A DNA stretch of 64,000 nt. Source: Pseudomonas thermotolerans DSM 14292 (GTDB lineage Bacteria > Pseudomonadota > Gammaproteobacteria > Pseudomonadales > Pseudomonadaceae). The position numbers and the translations under genes were made by a program. Below the pieces are notes generated by a model, which saw only the letters and a list, made by a program, of their open reading frames with translations, did not search any database and was not told where the DNA came from. Positions 37,623 to 46,555 of the stretch are shown piece after piece. The stretch's first letter is position 1. The number at the start of each line of letters is the position of its first letter. The DNA lies in the NCBI RefSeq assembly GCF_000364625.1, contig NZ_KB822607.1:1-64000 (forward strand), in the 5' to 3' direction.

Positions 37623-39000
37623 GTCCGCTCTCCAGCCAGTTCAGTGGTGCGCGGTCACTCCAGCTCAGGCCGAGGCCGGCCAGCGCCGCGTGCCAGTCGC
37701 CGAGGCGTGCGCGGTCCAGCACCTCGCCGGGCGGCGGGGGGAGTAGCCAGATGCGCGTGCTGGCGGCGCTATGCGCCAGCTCGCCGAGCAGCGCCAGGGT
37801 GCCGCGGTCCGGCGAGCGGCGCGGGTCGCAGGCGATCAGCAGGCGCTCGGCCGGGAAGCGGCTCAACTGGTCGAGCAGGCGCTGGCGTTGCTCGCGGCTG
37901 TCGAGGATTCCGGCATTCGCCACCCCGGCGGGCAGGACCGGTGGCCAGGGACGGCTGGGGTCCAGCTCCACGGCCACCAGCAGGGCGCCGCTGCCGGCTG
38001 CGCTGGGCACGCCGCCCAGGGGCTCACTGAGCCGCGCCGGGGCCTGGTCGAGCACCCCGAGGCGCTCGCTGGAGGGCTGCAAGCGTTCGCGCAGCAGGCG
38101 GTAGGCGGGCAGCTCGAGGTCCAGGCGCAGGCGTGCACGGCCGTGGTGCCAGCGCCAGACGCAGAGCAGGCACAGCACCAGGCGCGGCAGCAGGCCGTAG
38201 ACCACCAGCACGCCGAGCAGCCAGCCCGACCAGGCGCGGCGCGCCGCCTCGCTGGCCAGGGCGCTGTCGCCGCTGGCGCGGATCATCTCGGGGTCCGGCA
38301 GGGCAAAGCCGAGCAGCGCCGGCAGGGCTCCGAGAGCCTGGGTGAGGCTGATGAAGGTGTCGCTGGCGAGAATGCTGGTTTCCCAGACGAAGTCGTAGCG
38401 GCGGGTGGCGAGCAGGGCGAGGAGCAGCACGGCGGCGGCCAGCAGGGCGAGCAGCCAGAGGCCGTGGACCAGCAGGCCGAGCGCCCAGCGGCCTAGCCGG
38501 CGGCGCTCCAGCACCAGCAGCAGGGCCGGAGCCAGCTGGGCGATGCGCGCGTCGCGGGCCAGCTTGCCGCTCAGCCACAGCCAGAGCCGGCCCAGGGCAC
38601 CGCCCCCGGCGAAACGCAGGCCGAGCAGCCAGCCGGCCAGGCTCAGCAGGTGCAGGCCGAGCAGGCTGCCCAGCGCCCAGAACACGTTGACCGGGCGCAG
38701 TCCGTCGCCGAGCGCCGCGAAGGCCAGCCCGGCACCGCCGCCGGCGGCCAGCACCAGCAGCACCAGCGCGGCCAGGCGGGCGCCCTGCTGCCAGTGGCGC
38801 AGGCCGTCGAGCAGTCCGTCGCGCTCGGCGAGCAGCAGGGCGCGGCGCTCGATGCGCTGGGCCAGCTCGCCGCCGGCGGCGCTGGCGCGGCGGTTGGCCT
38901 CGCCGTCGTCGAGCGGGCCGGCCTGTTCCTCGCGCAGGCGGACGGCTTCGCACAGCCAGAGGCGCTCGAGGGAGGAAAGACGGGTGATGGCGTCGGTCAC
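37615..39000 (-). CDS. DUF2868 membrane protein
   Basis: This 461-residue protein starts at the GTG at 39000 (VTDAITRLSSLERLWLCEAV). A longer frame to 39075 lacks conservation. Four or more membrane segments are visible (LAALVLLVLAAGGGAGLAFA; LLGLHLLSLAGWLLGLRF; WALGLLVHGLWLLALLAAAV; LLGVLVVYGLLPRLVLCLLC). The C-terminal soluble part resembles the DUF2868 tail. It is coupled to the GTPase by overlap, and the pair probably works together at the membrane. Role unknown. Confidence 0.75.
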   Translation of the reverse strand: MTDAITRLSSLERLWLCEAVRLREEQAGPLDDGEANRRASAAGGELAQRIERRALLLAERDGLLDGLRHWQQGARLAALVLLVLAAGGGAGLAFAALGDGLRPVNVFWALGSLLGLHLLSLAGWLLGLRFAGGGALGRLWLWLSGKLARDARIAQLAPALLLVLERRRLGRWALGLLVHGLWLLALLAAAVLLLALLATRRYDFVWETSILASDTFISLTQALGALPALLGFALPDPEMIRASGDSALASEAARRAWSGWLLGVLVVYGLLPRLVLCLLCVWRWHHGRARLRLDLELPAYRLLRERLQPSSERLGVLDQAPARLSEPLGGVPSAAGSGALLVAVELDPSRPWPPVLPAGVANAGILDSREQRQRLLDQLSRFPAERLLIACDPRRSPDRGTLALLGELAHSAASTRIWLLPPPPGEVLDRARLGDWHAALAGLGLSWSDRAPLNWLESGHD

Positions 39001-39137
39001 GCGGGCTCCGAGGGTCCGGGTCGGGACATGAGGATAACCGTTGCGGCGTGCCGCCGACACTGCGCGCCCATCCAAGGACAGGGCGCAGCCCGACCCGATG
39101 CGCCGCTAGGCTGGCGCCCATCGCCGGACCGGGCTGG

Positions 39138-39143
39138 TATGCT
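39138..39143 (+). promoter_or_regulatory. Candidate extended -10 (TGGTATGCT) for folA
   Basis: TATGCT preceded by TGG forms an extended -10 about 37 bases before the folA ATG. No clear -35 was found, as is usual for extended -10 promoters. Confidence 0.35.
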
Positions 39144-39179
39144 GCGCCGGCGCTTAGCCTTCGATTCTCAGGAGATCCC

Positions 39180-39695
39180 ATGAGCGAAACCCGTCTGCCC
39201 CTGGCGCTGATCGCCGCCCTTGGCGAGAACCGCGTGATCGGTATCGACAACCGCCTGCCCTGGCACCTGCCCGCCGACCTCAGGCACTTCAAGGCGCTGA
39301 CCCTCGGCAAGCCGATCATCATGGGCCGCAAGACCTGGGATTCCCTGGGCCGGCCGCTGCCCGGGCGCCTCAACCTGGTGGTCAGCCGCCAGGCGGGGCT
39401 GCGTCTGGAGGGGGCGGAAGTCTTCGCCTCGCTGTCGGCGGCCATCGCCCGCGCCGAGCAGTGGGCCCGCGCGGAGGAGGCCGAGGAGATCATGCTGATC
39501 GGCGGGGCGCAGCTGTATGCCGAGGCGCTGCCGCTGGCCCAGCGCCTGTACCTGACCCGGGTGGCGTTGAGCCCGGCGGGGGATGCCTTCTTCCCGGCCT
39601 TCGACGCGGCTGACTGGCACCTGGCGTCGAGCATCGAGCATCCGGCCGGCGAGGGGACGCCGGCGTATGCCTTCGAGGTGTGGGACCGCAAGTAG
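39180..39695 (+). CDS. folA: Dihydrofolate reductase
   Basis: The 171-residue enzyme reduces dihydrofolate with NADPH. The block LIAALGENRVIGIDNRLPWH and LPADLRHFKALTLGKPIIMG are typical, with the catalytic aspartate in PADLRHFK. GRKTWDSLGRPLPGR and IMLIGGAQLYAEAL complete the fold. A ribosome site AGGAG lies six bases before the ATG (39171-39175 region). It lies alone between divergent and convergent neighbours. Confidence 0.95.
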   Translation: MSETRLPLALIAALGENRVIGIDNRLPWHLPADLRHFKALTLGKPIIMGRKTWDSLGRPLPGRLNLVVSRQAGLRLEGAEVFASLSAAIARAEQWARAEEAEEIMLIGGAQLYAEALPLAQRLYLTRVALSPAGDAFFPAFDAADWHLASSIEHPAGEGTPAYAFEVWDRK

Positions 39696-39743
39696 GGCGC
39701 CGTAGCCCCGGCGGCTCGTGGCCCGGGAGCGCCCGGCCCCGGC

Positions 39744-41294
39744 TCAGCCGCCGCTAGGGCTGGTGGCGGTCGGGGTGGGGCCGCTGACCCGCGGCTGCGC
39801 CTCGGAGGCCGGGGCGTGCTCGTCGGCATCGACGATGGTCACCTCGTGGCCCTCGGCGTCGTACAGCTTGCCGTCGCGGAAGTAGTCGCCGTCGTTCAGC
39901 ATGGCGATGTCCTGGTAGCGCAGGGTGCGCTCGCTGGCGGCGACGAACACCGACTGTTGGTCCGAGTTGCCGGCCTTCAGGTGGTTGAAGATCAGGTTGA
40001 GGAGGATCGCCATGATCGCCGCCGAGCTGATCCCGGAGTGGAAGATGGTCTCGAACCAGTCCGGGAAGTGGTGGTAGAAGTTCGGCGCGGCGATCGGGAT
40101 CATCCCGAAGCCGATCGAGGTGGCGACGATGATCAGGTTCATGTTGTTGCGGTAGTCCACCTTGGACAGGGTGCGGATGCCGCTGGCCGCCACGGTGCCG
40201 AACAGCACCACGCCGGCGCCGCCGAGCACCGCGGTGGGTACCGCGGCGATCAGCCGGCCCATCACCGGCAGCAGACCGAGGGTCACCAGGATCAGCCCGG
40301 CGGTGGCCACCACGTAGCGGCTCTTCACCCCGGTGACCGCCACTAGGCCGACGTTCTGGGCGAAGGCGCTCTGGGTGAAGGAGCCGAAGAACGGCGCCAG
40401 GGAGCTGGAGATCATGTCCGCGCGCAGGCCGTTGCCGAGGCGCCGGGAATCCACCTTGGTGCCGATGATCTCGCCCACCGCGAGGATGTCTGCGGAAGTT
40501 TCCACCAGGGTGACGATGATCACGATCAGCATCGACAGGATGGCGGCGACCTGGAACTCCGGCATGCCGAAGTGCAGCGGAGTGGGCATGGCCACCAGCG
40601 GGCCTTCCAGCACCCCGGAGAAGTCGGTCATGCCGCAGGCCATGGCCACCAGAGTGCCGATCACCATGGAGAGCAGGATCGACAGCCGCGAGATGCTGGC
40701 GCTGCCCAGCTTGCTGAGCAGCAGCACGGTGCCCAGGGTGAAGGCTGCCAGGCCGATGTTGGCCATGCTGCCGAAGTCCGCCGCCTGGCTGTTGCCGCCC
40801 ATCGCCCAGCGCGCGGCGACCGGCATCAGGGTTAGGCCGATGGTGGTGATGACGATGCCGGTGACCAGCGGCGGGAAGAACTTGGTGATCCGCGAGAACA
40901 CCGGGGTGATCAGCAGGCCGATCAGCGAGGCGCCGATCATCGCGCCGAGCACCACCGGCATGCCGCCGGCGCCGTTGCCGCCGAGGATCGCGATCATGGT
41001 CGCCACCCCGGCGAAGGACACACCCTGCACCAGTGGCAGCTGGCAGCCGAAGAAAGGCAGGCCGAGGGTCTGCAGCAGGGTCGCCAGGCCGCCGGCGAAC
41101 AGCGAGGCGGCGATCAGCAGGCCTATGTCGGCGGGCGACAGCCCCGCGGCCTGGCCGACGATCAGCGGCACCGCCACGATGCCGCCGTACATGGTCAGCA
41201 CGTGCTGCAGGCCGTAGGCGAGGTTGGCGCCGATTCCGAGGTTTTCATCTTCCGGACGCTGCACCGGAGACGGGCTTGCGGAGGAGACAGTCAT
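39744..41294 (-). CDS. NCS2 xanthine/uric-acid-type permease
   Basis: This 516-residue membrane transporter starts MTVSSASPSPVQRPEDENLG. Family signatures are the early YGLQHVLTMYGGIVAVPLIV, QLPLVQGVSFAGVATMIAIL, and the NCS2 motif QNVGLVAVTGVKSRYVV with SSLAPFFGSFTQSAFAQNVG. The C-terminal 60 residues are soluble (YFRDGKLYDAEGHEVTIVD). The ATG at 41294 is preferred over 41342. A TGTATACA palindrome lies about 75 bases upstream. Substrate is inferred as xanthine or urate. Confidence 0.85.
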   Translation of the reverse strand: MTVSSASPSPVQRPEDENLGIGANLAYGLQHVLTMYGGIVAVPLIVGQAAGLSPADIGLLIAASLFAGGLATLLQTLGLPFFGCQLPLVQGVSFAGVATMIAILGGNGAGGMPVVLGAMIGASLIGLLITPVFSRITKFFPPLVTGIVITTIGLTLMPVAARWAMGGNSQAADFGSMANIGLAAFTLGTVLLLSKLGSASISRLSILLSMVIGTLVAMACGMTDFSGVLEGPLVAMPTPLHFGMPEFQVAAILSMLIVIIVTLVETSADILAVGEIIGTKVDSRRLGNGLRADMISSSLAPFFGSFTQSAFAQNVGLVAVTGVKSRYVVATAGLILVTLGLLPVMGRLIAAVPTAVLGGAGVVLFGTVAASGIRTLSKVDYRNNMNLIIVATSIGFGMIPIAAPNFYHHFPDWFETIFHSGISSAAIMAILLNLIFNHLKAGNSDQQSVFVAASERTLRYQDIAMLNDGDYFRDGKLYDAEGHEVTIVDADEHAPASEAQPRVSGPTPTATSPSGG

Positions 41295-41367
41295 GGTGGG
41301 GCTTCTCGCTGCTGTTGTTCTTGTGCCGGCCACTGTAGACAAACATGCGCGTATTTTTCCAGTATCT

Positions 41368-41375
41368 TGTATACA
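41368..41375. promoter_or_regulatory. TGTATACA palindrome upstream of the xanthine-type permease
   Basis: The 8-bp perfect palindrome TGTATACA lies in 'cttgtatacatt', an AT-rich stretch about 75 bases upstream of the permease start. GntR-type nitrogen-catabolism regulators recognise similar sites. The regulator here is not established. Confidence 0.35.
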
Positions 41376-41529
41376 TTTTTAAATGCGACGATCGGTTTCG
41401 ATCTCCGGCATTACTGCTTTAAACAACAGAAAAATTCGGCGAAAAGGTCTCTGACGCTTCGGTCAGGAATCCGTGAGGCGACGAATGGCGCCTGGGGGTG
41501 CCAGGTGCACCAGACTGGCGCACCGTGCA

Positions 41530-41712
41530 CAGCTCAAGCAGTTCTGCGTGTACTCGGCCGACCGCCGGATGTAGCCGCGCGACGTTGATCGGCAGGCGGA
41601 ATCGGCGCGCTCCGGCACCGCCCGGATTGGCCAGCAGCAGGCCGTCGCGCTCCCCGATCAGCGGCTCGTGGGGATGGCCGCGAATGGCCATCCGAACATG
41701 GGCTGTATACAG
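41530..41712 (-). pseudogene. YfcE-like metallophosphoesterase, C-terminal remnant
   Basis: The minus-strand frame reads RGHPHEPLIGERDGLLLANP, GGAGARRFRLPINVARLH and then AELLEL. The pattern GHxH-x-P ... NPGSxGxPR is the metal-site histidine block and C-terminal beta sheet of YfcE/MJ0936-like phosphodiesterases. The N-terminal metal motifs (DxH, GD, GNxD) are absent, and upstream sequence in the frame is unrelated. The usual end after ELLEL has run on into other sequence. It is a fragment of a lost gene. Confidence 0.5.
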
Positions 41713-41809
41713 ATCGTCAGGCAGGTTCGCCGCATCATGGGGGAATAAAGTGCATACGTCATGCCAGCTCAGCTGCAGGTTGGTCGGCAGCTGCGTGGCC
41801 CAGGGTGCG

Positions 41810-42055
41810 GTGTCACTGTTGCTGCGCACCCGGCAGGGTGTGAAGAACCTCGCCCTGCGGGAAGCCGAGCGCATCCAGGGCAAGGACTTCAAGCATGCCA
41901 CCCGCGACCTGATCGGCGCTGCCTACCCCGGCTACGCCGCCGCAGTGGGCCAGCTGCTGGCGCCAAGGGCCCGACCTCAAGGCCCCGGGAGGTGTTCGGC
42001 AACGACGTGGAGCGCCTGTCCCGGCGAGATCAGCGCCGAGCTGGCCCACGAATAG
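41810..42055 (+). pseudogene. Frameshifted remnant of an unrecognised gene
   Basis: Three frames together give a plausible protein tail. VKNLALREAERIQGKDFKHA, TRDLIGAAYPGYAAAVGQLL leads into GPDLKAP in another frame, then EVFGNDVERLS in the third, and back to EISAELAHE before the TAG at 42053. At least two single-base length changes near 41960-42030 are needed to join them. The parent family was not recognised. Confidence 0.45.
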
Positions 42056-42083
42056 CAATGGCCCGGCAGAAGCCGGGCCATTG
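42056..42083 (-). terminator. Terminator-like hairpin after the uracil-type permease
   Basis: CAATGGCCCGGC (42056-42067) pairs perfectly with GCCGGGCCATTG (42072-42083) around AGAA, 21 bases past the permease stop on the minus strand. The T-run after it is weak. Confidence 0.65.
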
Positions 42084-42104
42084 GGAAAGGATCGAAATCG
42101 CCGC

Positions 42105-43484
42105 TCAGCGCTCGGCGGCTGGCCGGTCCGGCAGGAACCAGTTCATCAGCAGCGCGCACAGGCCGCCGGTGGCCACCCCCGACTCCAGCACGGCGCGCAG
42201 CGCCGCCGGCATGTGGGCGAGGAACTCCGGCACCTGGGAGACGCCCAGGCCGAGGGCCAGGCTGACCGCGATGATCAGCAGGGCGCGGCGGTCCAGGCGG
42301 GTGCCGGCGAGGATGTTGATGCCCGAGGCGGCCACCGCGCCGAACATCACCAGGGCGGCCCCGCCGAGCACCGGCTCGGGGATCGCCTGCAGCACCCCGG
42401 CCACCGCCGGGAACAGGCCGAGCAGCACCAGCAGCGCGGCGATCCACAGGCCGACGTGGCGGCTGGCGATGCCGGTCAGCTGAATCACCCCGTTGTTCTG
42501 CGCGAAGATCGAGCTGGGGAAGCTATTGAGCAGGCCGGCGAGCAGCGAGTTTGCGCCGTTGACCAGCACCCCGCCCTTGATCCGCTGCATCCACAGCGGG
42601 CCTTCCACCGGCTGCCGGGACACCTTGCTGGTGGCGGTGACGTCGCCGATGGCCTCCAGCGAGGTGACCAGGTAGATCACCAGCATGGGGACGAACAGCG
42701 CCCAGGAGAAGCCCAGGCCGAAGTGCAGTGGGCTGGGCACCTGCAACAGTGGAGCCTCTTCCAGGCCGGCGAAGTCCAGGCGGCCCAGCCAGGCGGCGAG
42801 CAGGTAGCCGGCCAGCAGGGCGATGACGATGGCGCAGCTGCGCAGCCAGACCAGCGGGATGCGGTTGAGCACCACGATGATCGCCAGCACGCAGCCGGAC
42901 AGCAGCAGGTTCTCGCCGTTGGCGAAGCTGCCGTCGGCCATGGCCGCGAAGCCGCCGCCCATGCTGATCAGGCCGACCTTGATCAGGGTCAGGCCGATCA
43001 GCAGCACCACGATGCCGGTCACCAGCGGGCTGATCAGCCGCTTGACGAAGGGCAGGATGCGCGACACGCCCATCTCCACGAAGGCGCCGGCCATCACCAC
43101 GCCGAAGATCGCCGCCATCACCGTCTCCACCGGAGTGCCCTGGCCGACCATCAGGGTGCCGCCGGCGATCAGCGGGCCGACGAAGTTGAAGCTGGTGCCC
43201 TGGACGATCAGCAGCCCGGCGCCGAACGGGCCGAAGCGCCGGCACTGCACGAAGGTGGCGATGCCGGAGACTAGCAGGGACATGGAGACGATCAGGTTGG
43301 TGTCGCGCGGCGAGACGCCCAGCGCCTGGCAGATCAGCAGGCCGGGGGTGACGATGGGCACGATGATCGCCAGCAGGTGCTGCAGGGCGGCGAGCAGCGC
43401 AGCCAGCGGGCGCGGACGGTCGTCCAGGCCGTAGAGGAGTTCGTTGCGGGGTTCGGTGACGGGGGGCTGTTCCAGGGAAGTCAT
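42105..43484 (-). CDS. NCS2 nucleobase permease (uracil/xanthine type)
   Basis: This 459-residue membrane protein starts MTSLEQPPVTEPRNELLYGL. The N-terminal AALQHLLAIIVPIVTPGLLI, the GAGLLIVQGTSFNFVGPLIA block and the NCS2 signature QNNGVIQLTGIASRHVG are present, with EAIGDVTATSKVSRQPVEG holding the substrate-site glutamate. A start at 43586 is possible but the family begins near 43484. It has the same orientation as ilvD upstream, with a terminator between them, so it is probably transcribed separately. Confidence 0.85.
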   Translation of the reverse strand: MTSLEQPPVTEPRNELLYGLDDRPRPLAALLAALQHLLAIIVPIVTPGLLICQALGVSPRDTNLIVSMSLLVSGIATFVQCRRFGPFGAGLLIVQGTSFNFVGPLIAGGTLMVGQGTPVETVMAAIFGVVMAGAFVEMGVSRILPFVKRLISPLVTGIVVLLIGLTLIKVGLISMGGGFAAMADGSFANGENLLLSGCVLAIIVVLNRIPLVWLRSCAIVIALLAGYLLAAWLGRLDFAGLEEAPLLQVPSPLHFGLGFSWALFVPMLVIYLVTSLEAIGDVTATSKVSRQPVEGPLWMQRIKGGVLVNGANSLLAGLLNSFPSSIFAQNNGVIQLTGIASRHVGLWIAALLVLLGLFPAVAGVLQAIPEPVLGGAALVMFGAVAASGINILAGTRLDRRALLIIAVSLALGLGVSQVPEFLAHMPAALRAVLESGVATGGLCALLMNWFLPDRPAAER

Positions 43485-43573
43485 GGGGGGGACCGACTGC
43501 GAAAAAACGGCGATTCTACCCGAGCCGCCGGTGGCCCGCAGGGCGGGTGGATCGCGGCGGGGCGGGGGAACGA

Positions 43574-43599
43574 AAAAGCCCGGCATGGGCCGGGCTTTT
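43574..43599. terminator. Bidirectional-type terminator after ilvD
   Basis: AAAAGCCCGGC (43574-43584) pairs with GCCGGGCTTTT (43589-43599) around ATGG. On the minus strand it ends in a T-run and lies 14 bases past the ilvD stop. Confidence 0.85.
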
Positions 43600-43613
43600 C
43601 CTTGGCGGCGGGT

Positions 43614-45452
43614 TCAGCCTTCCAACAGCGCCTTGTTGCGCACCGCGCCCTTGTCGGCACTGGTGGCCAGCAGGGCGTAGGCCTTGAGGGCGGTGCTGAC
43701 GCGGCGGGCACGTGGCTGCGCCGGCTTCCAGCCCTTCTTGTCCTGCTCGGCACGGCGTGCAGCCAGTTCCTCGTCGGACACCAGCAGGTTGATGCTGCGC
43801 TTGGGGATGTCGATGAGGATGCGGTCGCCGTCGCGGACCAGGCCGATGGCGCCGCCAGCGGCGGCTTCCGGCGAGGCGTGGCCGATGGACAGGCCGCTGG
43901 TGCCGCCGGAGAAGCGGCCGTCGGTGAGCAGCGCGCACTGCTTGCCGAGGCCCTTGGACTTCAGGTAGCTGGTCGGGTAGAGCATTTCCTGCATGCCCGG
44001 GCCACCTTTCGGGCCTTCGTAGCGGATGATCACCACGTCGCCAGGCTTCACCTCGTCGCCGAGGATGCCCTTCACCGCGGCGTCCTGGCTTTCGTAGATC
44101 TTCGCGCTGCCTTCGAAGACCAGGATGGACTCGTCCACGCCGGCGGTCTTCACCACGCAGCCGTCCTCGGCGATGTTGCCGTAGAGCACCGCCAGGCCGC
44201 CTTCCTTGGAGTAGGCGCGCTCCACGGAGCGGATGCAGCCCTCGGCGCGGTCCAGGTCGAGGCTCGGCCAGCGGCTGTCCTGGCTGAACGCCACCTGGGT
44301 CGGGATGCCGGCCGGGCCGGCCTTGAAGAACTCGTGGACGGCGGGGTCACTGGTCTGGGTGATGTCCCACTGGGCAATGGCCTCGGCCAGGCTGCGGGCG
44401 TGCACGGTCGGCACGTCGGTGTGCAGCAGGCCGCCGCGGGCCAGCTCGCCGAGGATGGCGAAGATGCCACCGGCGCGGTGCACGTCCTCCATGTGGTACT
44501 TCTGGGTGTTCGGTGCCACCTTGCAGAGCTGCGGCACGCGACGCGACAGGCGGTCGATGTCGCGCAGGGTGAAGGGCACCTCGGCCTCCTGGGCGGCGGC
44601 CAGCAGGTGCAGGATGGTGTTGGTCGAGCCGCCCATGGCGATGTCCAGGGTCATGGCGTTCTCGAAGGCCTTGAAGCTGGCGATCGAGCGCGGCAGCACG
44701 CTGGTGTCGCCCTCGCCGTAGTAGCGCTGGCAGAGCTCGACGATCAGCCGGCCGGCGCGGCGGAACAGCTTCTCGCGGTCGGCGTGGGTGGCCAGTGTGG
44801 AGCCGTTGCCCGGCAGCGACAGACCCAGGGCCTCGGTCAGGCAGTTCATGGAGTTGGCGGTGAACATGCCGGAGCAGCTGCCGCAGGTGGGGCAGGCGCT
44901 GCGCTCGTACTCGGCGACCTTCTCGTCGGAGCAGGAGTCGTCGGCGGCGATCACCATGGCGTCCACCAGGTCCAGGCCGTGGCTGGCCAGCTTGGTCTTG
45001 CCGGCTTCCATCGGGCCGCCGGAGACGAACACCACCGGGATGTTCAGGCGCAGGGCGGCCATCAGCATGCCGGGGGTGATCTTGTCGCAGTTGGAGATGC
45101 ACACCAGCGCGTCGGCGCAGTGGGCGTTGACCATGTACTCCACGGAGTCGGCGATGATCTCGCGGCTCGGCAGCGAATAGAGCATGCCGTCATGGCCCAT
45201 GGCGATGCCGTCGTCCACGGCGATGGTGTTGAACTCCTTGGCCACGCCGCCGGCCTGTTCGATCTCGCGGGCGACCAGTTGGCCGAGGTCCTTCAGGTGC
45301 ACGTGGCCGGGCACGAACTGGGTGAAGGAGTTGGCGACGGCGATGATCGGCTTCTTGAAGTCCTCGTCCTTCATCCCGGTGGCGCGCCACAGGGCGCGGG
45401 CGCCGGCCATGTTGCGGCCGTGGGTGGAGGTTTTCGAGCGGTAATCGGGCAT
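43614..45452 (-). CDS. ilvD: Dihydroxy-acid dehydratase
   Basis: This 612-residue iron-sulfur enzyme makes the 2-keto acids for valine and isoleucine. [20 protein letters not shown] is the usual start. Cluster ligands lie in [12 protein letters not shown] and [20 protein letters not shown], with further blocks [14 protein letters not shown] and [16 protein letters not shown]. Its length is typical. It is transcribed alone with its own terminator. Its upstream region (45453-45697) contains a GC-rich hairpin, but no clear promoter was identified. Confidence 0.95.
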   Translation of the reverse strand: MPDYRSKTSTHGRNMAGARALWRATGMKDEDFKKPIIAVANSFTQFVPGHVHLKDLGQLVAREIEQAGGVAKEFNTIAVDDGIAMGHDGMLYSLPSREIIADSVEYMVNAHCADALVCISNCDKITPGMLMAALRLNIPVVFVSGGPMEAGKTKLASHGLDLVDAMVIAADDSCSDEKVAEYERSACPTCGSCSGMFTANSMNCLTEALGLSLPGNGSTLATHADREKLFRRAGRLIVELCQRYYGEGDTSVLPRSIASFKAFENAMTLDIAMGGSTNTILHLLAAAQEAEVPFTLRDIDRLSRRVPQLCKVAPNTQKYHMEDVHRAGGIFAILGELARGGLLHTDVPTVHARSLAEAIAQWDITQTSDPAVHEFFKAGPAGIPTQVAFSQDSRWPSLDLDRAEGCIRSVERAYSKEGGLAVLYGNIAEDGCVVKTAGVDESILVFEGSAKIYESQDAAVKGILGDEVKPGDVVIIRYEGPKGGPGMQEMLYPTSYLKSKGLGKQCALLTDGRFSGGTSGLSIGHASPEAAAGGAIGLVRDGDRILIDIPKRSINLLVSDEELAARRAEQDKKGWKPAQPRARRVSTALKAYALLATSADKGAVRNKALLEG

Positions 45453-45697
45453 GGTGGCTGGTCCTGCGGAGGCTAATCACGACGCGGGCATTCGGGCCCG
45501 CTGGTTATGCGTATGGTGAGCGCGCCACGGGCCGCTGGCAAATGCAAGTGAAGGTTGCCGGGGCGTGGGGCCGGGAGGCTGCGCGGGATCGCCGCTGGCG
45601 GCTCGGCCGGGCTCGTCAGTCCGCCTGGGATGGGGCAGGGAAACATCGATTCTAATCCCAGGCGGTCGGGGCGCGGAAGGGCGGGGGGATCGCCGGT

Positions 45698-46552
45698 CTA
45701 CTCGGCCGGCGCCAGGCGCAGCCGTTCGGCACGCCGGCGCAGCAGCTCGAGGGTCACCAGCAGGGCGATGGAGGTGAGGATCAGCAGGGTCGCCACCGCC
45801 AGGATGCTCGGGTTGATCTGCTCGCGCAGCCCCGAGAACATCTGCCGGGGGATGGTGCGCTGCTGCGGTCCGGCCATGAACAGGATGACCACCACCTCGT
45901 CGAAGGAGGTGATGAAGGCGAACAGCGCGCCGGAGATCACCCCCGGACGGATCAGCGGCATGATCACGTCGAAGAACGCCCGCAGCGGGGTGGCGCCCAG
46001 GTTCAGCGCGGCGCGCACCAGGGAGTAGTCGAAGCCCACCAGGGTGGCGGTCACGGTGATGATCACGAAGGGGGTGCCCAGGGCCGCGTGGGCGATGATC
46101 ACCCCGGGGTAGGTGCCGGCCAGGCCGAAGTCCGAATAGAAGAAGAACATCCCGGCGGCGGTGATGATCAGCGGAACGATCATCGGTGACAGCAGCAGGG
46201 CGGTGATGAAGCGCCGCAGGGGCATCTCCTCGCGGGCCAGGCCCACCGCCGCGCAGGTGCCCAGCACGGTGGACAGCAGGGTGGCGAAGATGCCGATGAT
46301 GAAGCTGTTCTTGATCGCCAGGATCCAGCGCGGGTCGGTGAACACCTCCTGGTACCAGCGCAGCGAATAGGCCTCTGGCTGCAGGGTGAGCATGCCCTCG
46401 GTGAAGCTGAAGAAAGGCTCGCTGTTGAAGGACAGCGGCACTATCACCAGGATCGGCAGAATCAGGAACAGCAGCACCAGCCAGGAGCCGAGCTTGAGCA
46501 GCAGGCGGCCCAGGCGCTGCCAGAAACCATAGTAGGCGGGAGTGCTGTTCAT
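45698..46552 (-). CDS. Polyamine-type ABC importer permease (PotC-like)
   Basis: The 284-residue permease has six membrane segments. The EAA-type coupling motif is AALNLGATPLRAFFDVIMPL. It starts three bases after the stop of the other permease, so the two are translated together. With the neighbouring binding protein and ATPase it forms a spermidine/putrescine-like uptake system. The substrate cannot be set from sequence alone. Confidence 0.85.
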   Translation of the reverse strand: MNSTPAYYGFWQRLGRLLLKLGSWLVLLFLILPILVIVPLSFNSEPFFSFTEGMLTLQPEAYSLRWYQEVFTDPRWILAIKNSFIIGIFATLLSTVLGTCAAVGLAREEMPLRRFITALLLSPMIVPLIITAAGMFFFYSDFGLAGTYPGVIIAHAALGTPFVIITVTATLVGFDYSLVRAALNLGATPLRAFFDVIMPLIRPGVISGALFAFITSFDEVVVILFMAGPQQRTIPRQMFSGLREQINPSILAVATLLILTSIALLVTLELLRRRAERLRLAPAE

Positions 46553-46555
46553 CCT

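Larger units (their letters stand above)
41295..42104. other. Region of gene debris between two nucleobase permeases
   Basis: This 810-base stretch holds the upstream control region of the xanthine-type permease. It also holds a metallophosphoesterase remnant (41530-41712, minus strand), a frameshifted remnant on the plus strand (about 41810-42055) and the hairpin at 42056-42083. No intact gene is visible. Confidence 0.5.
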
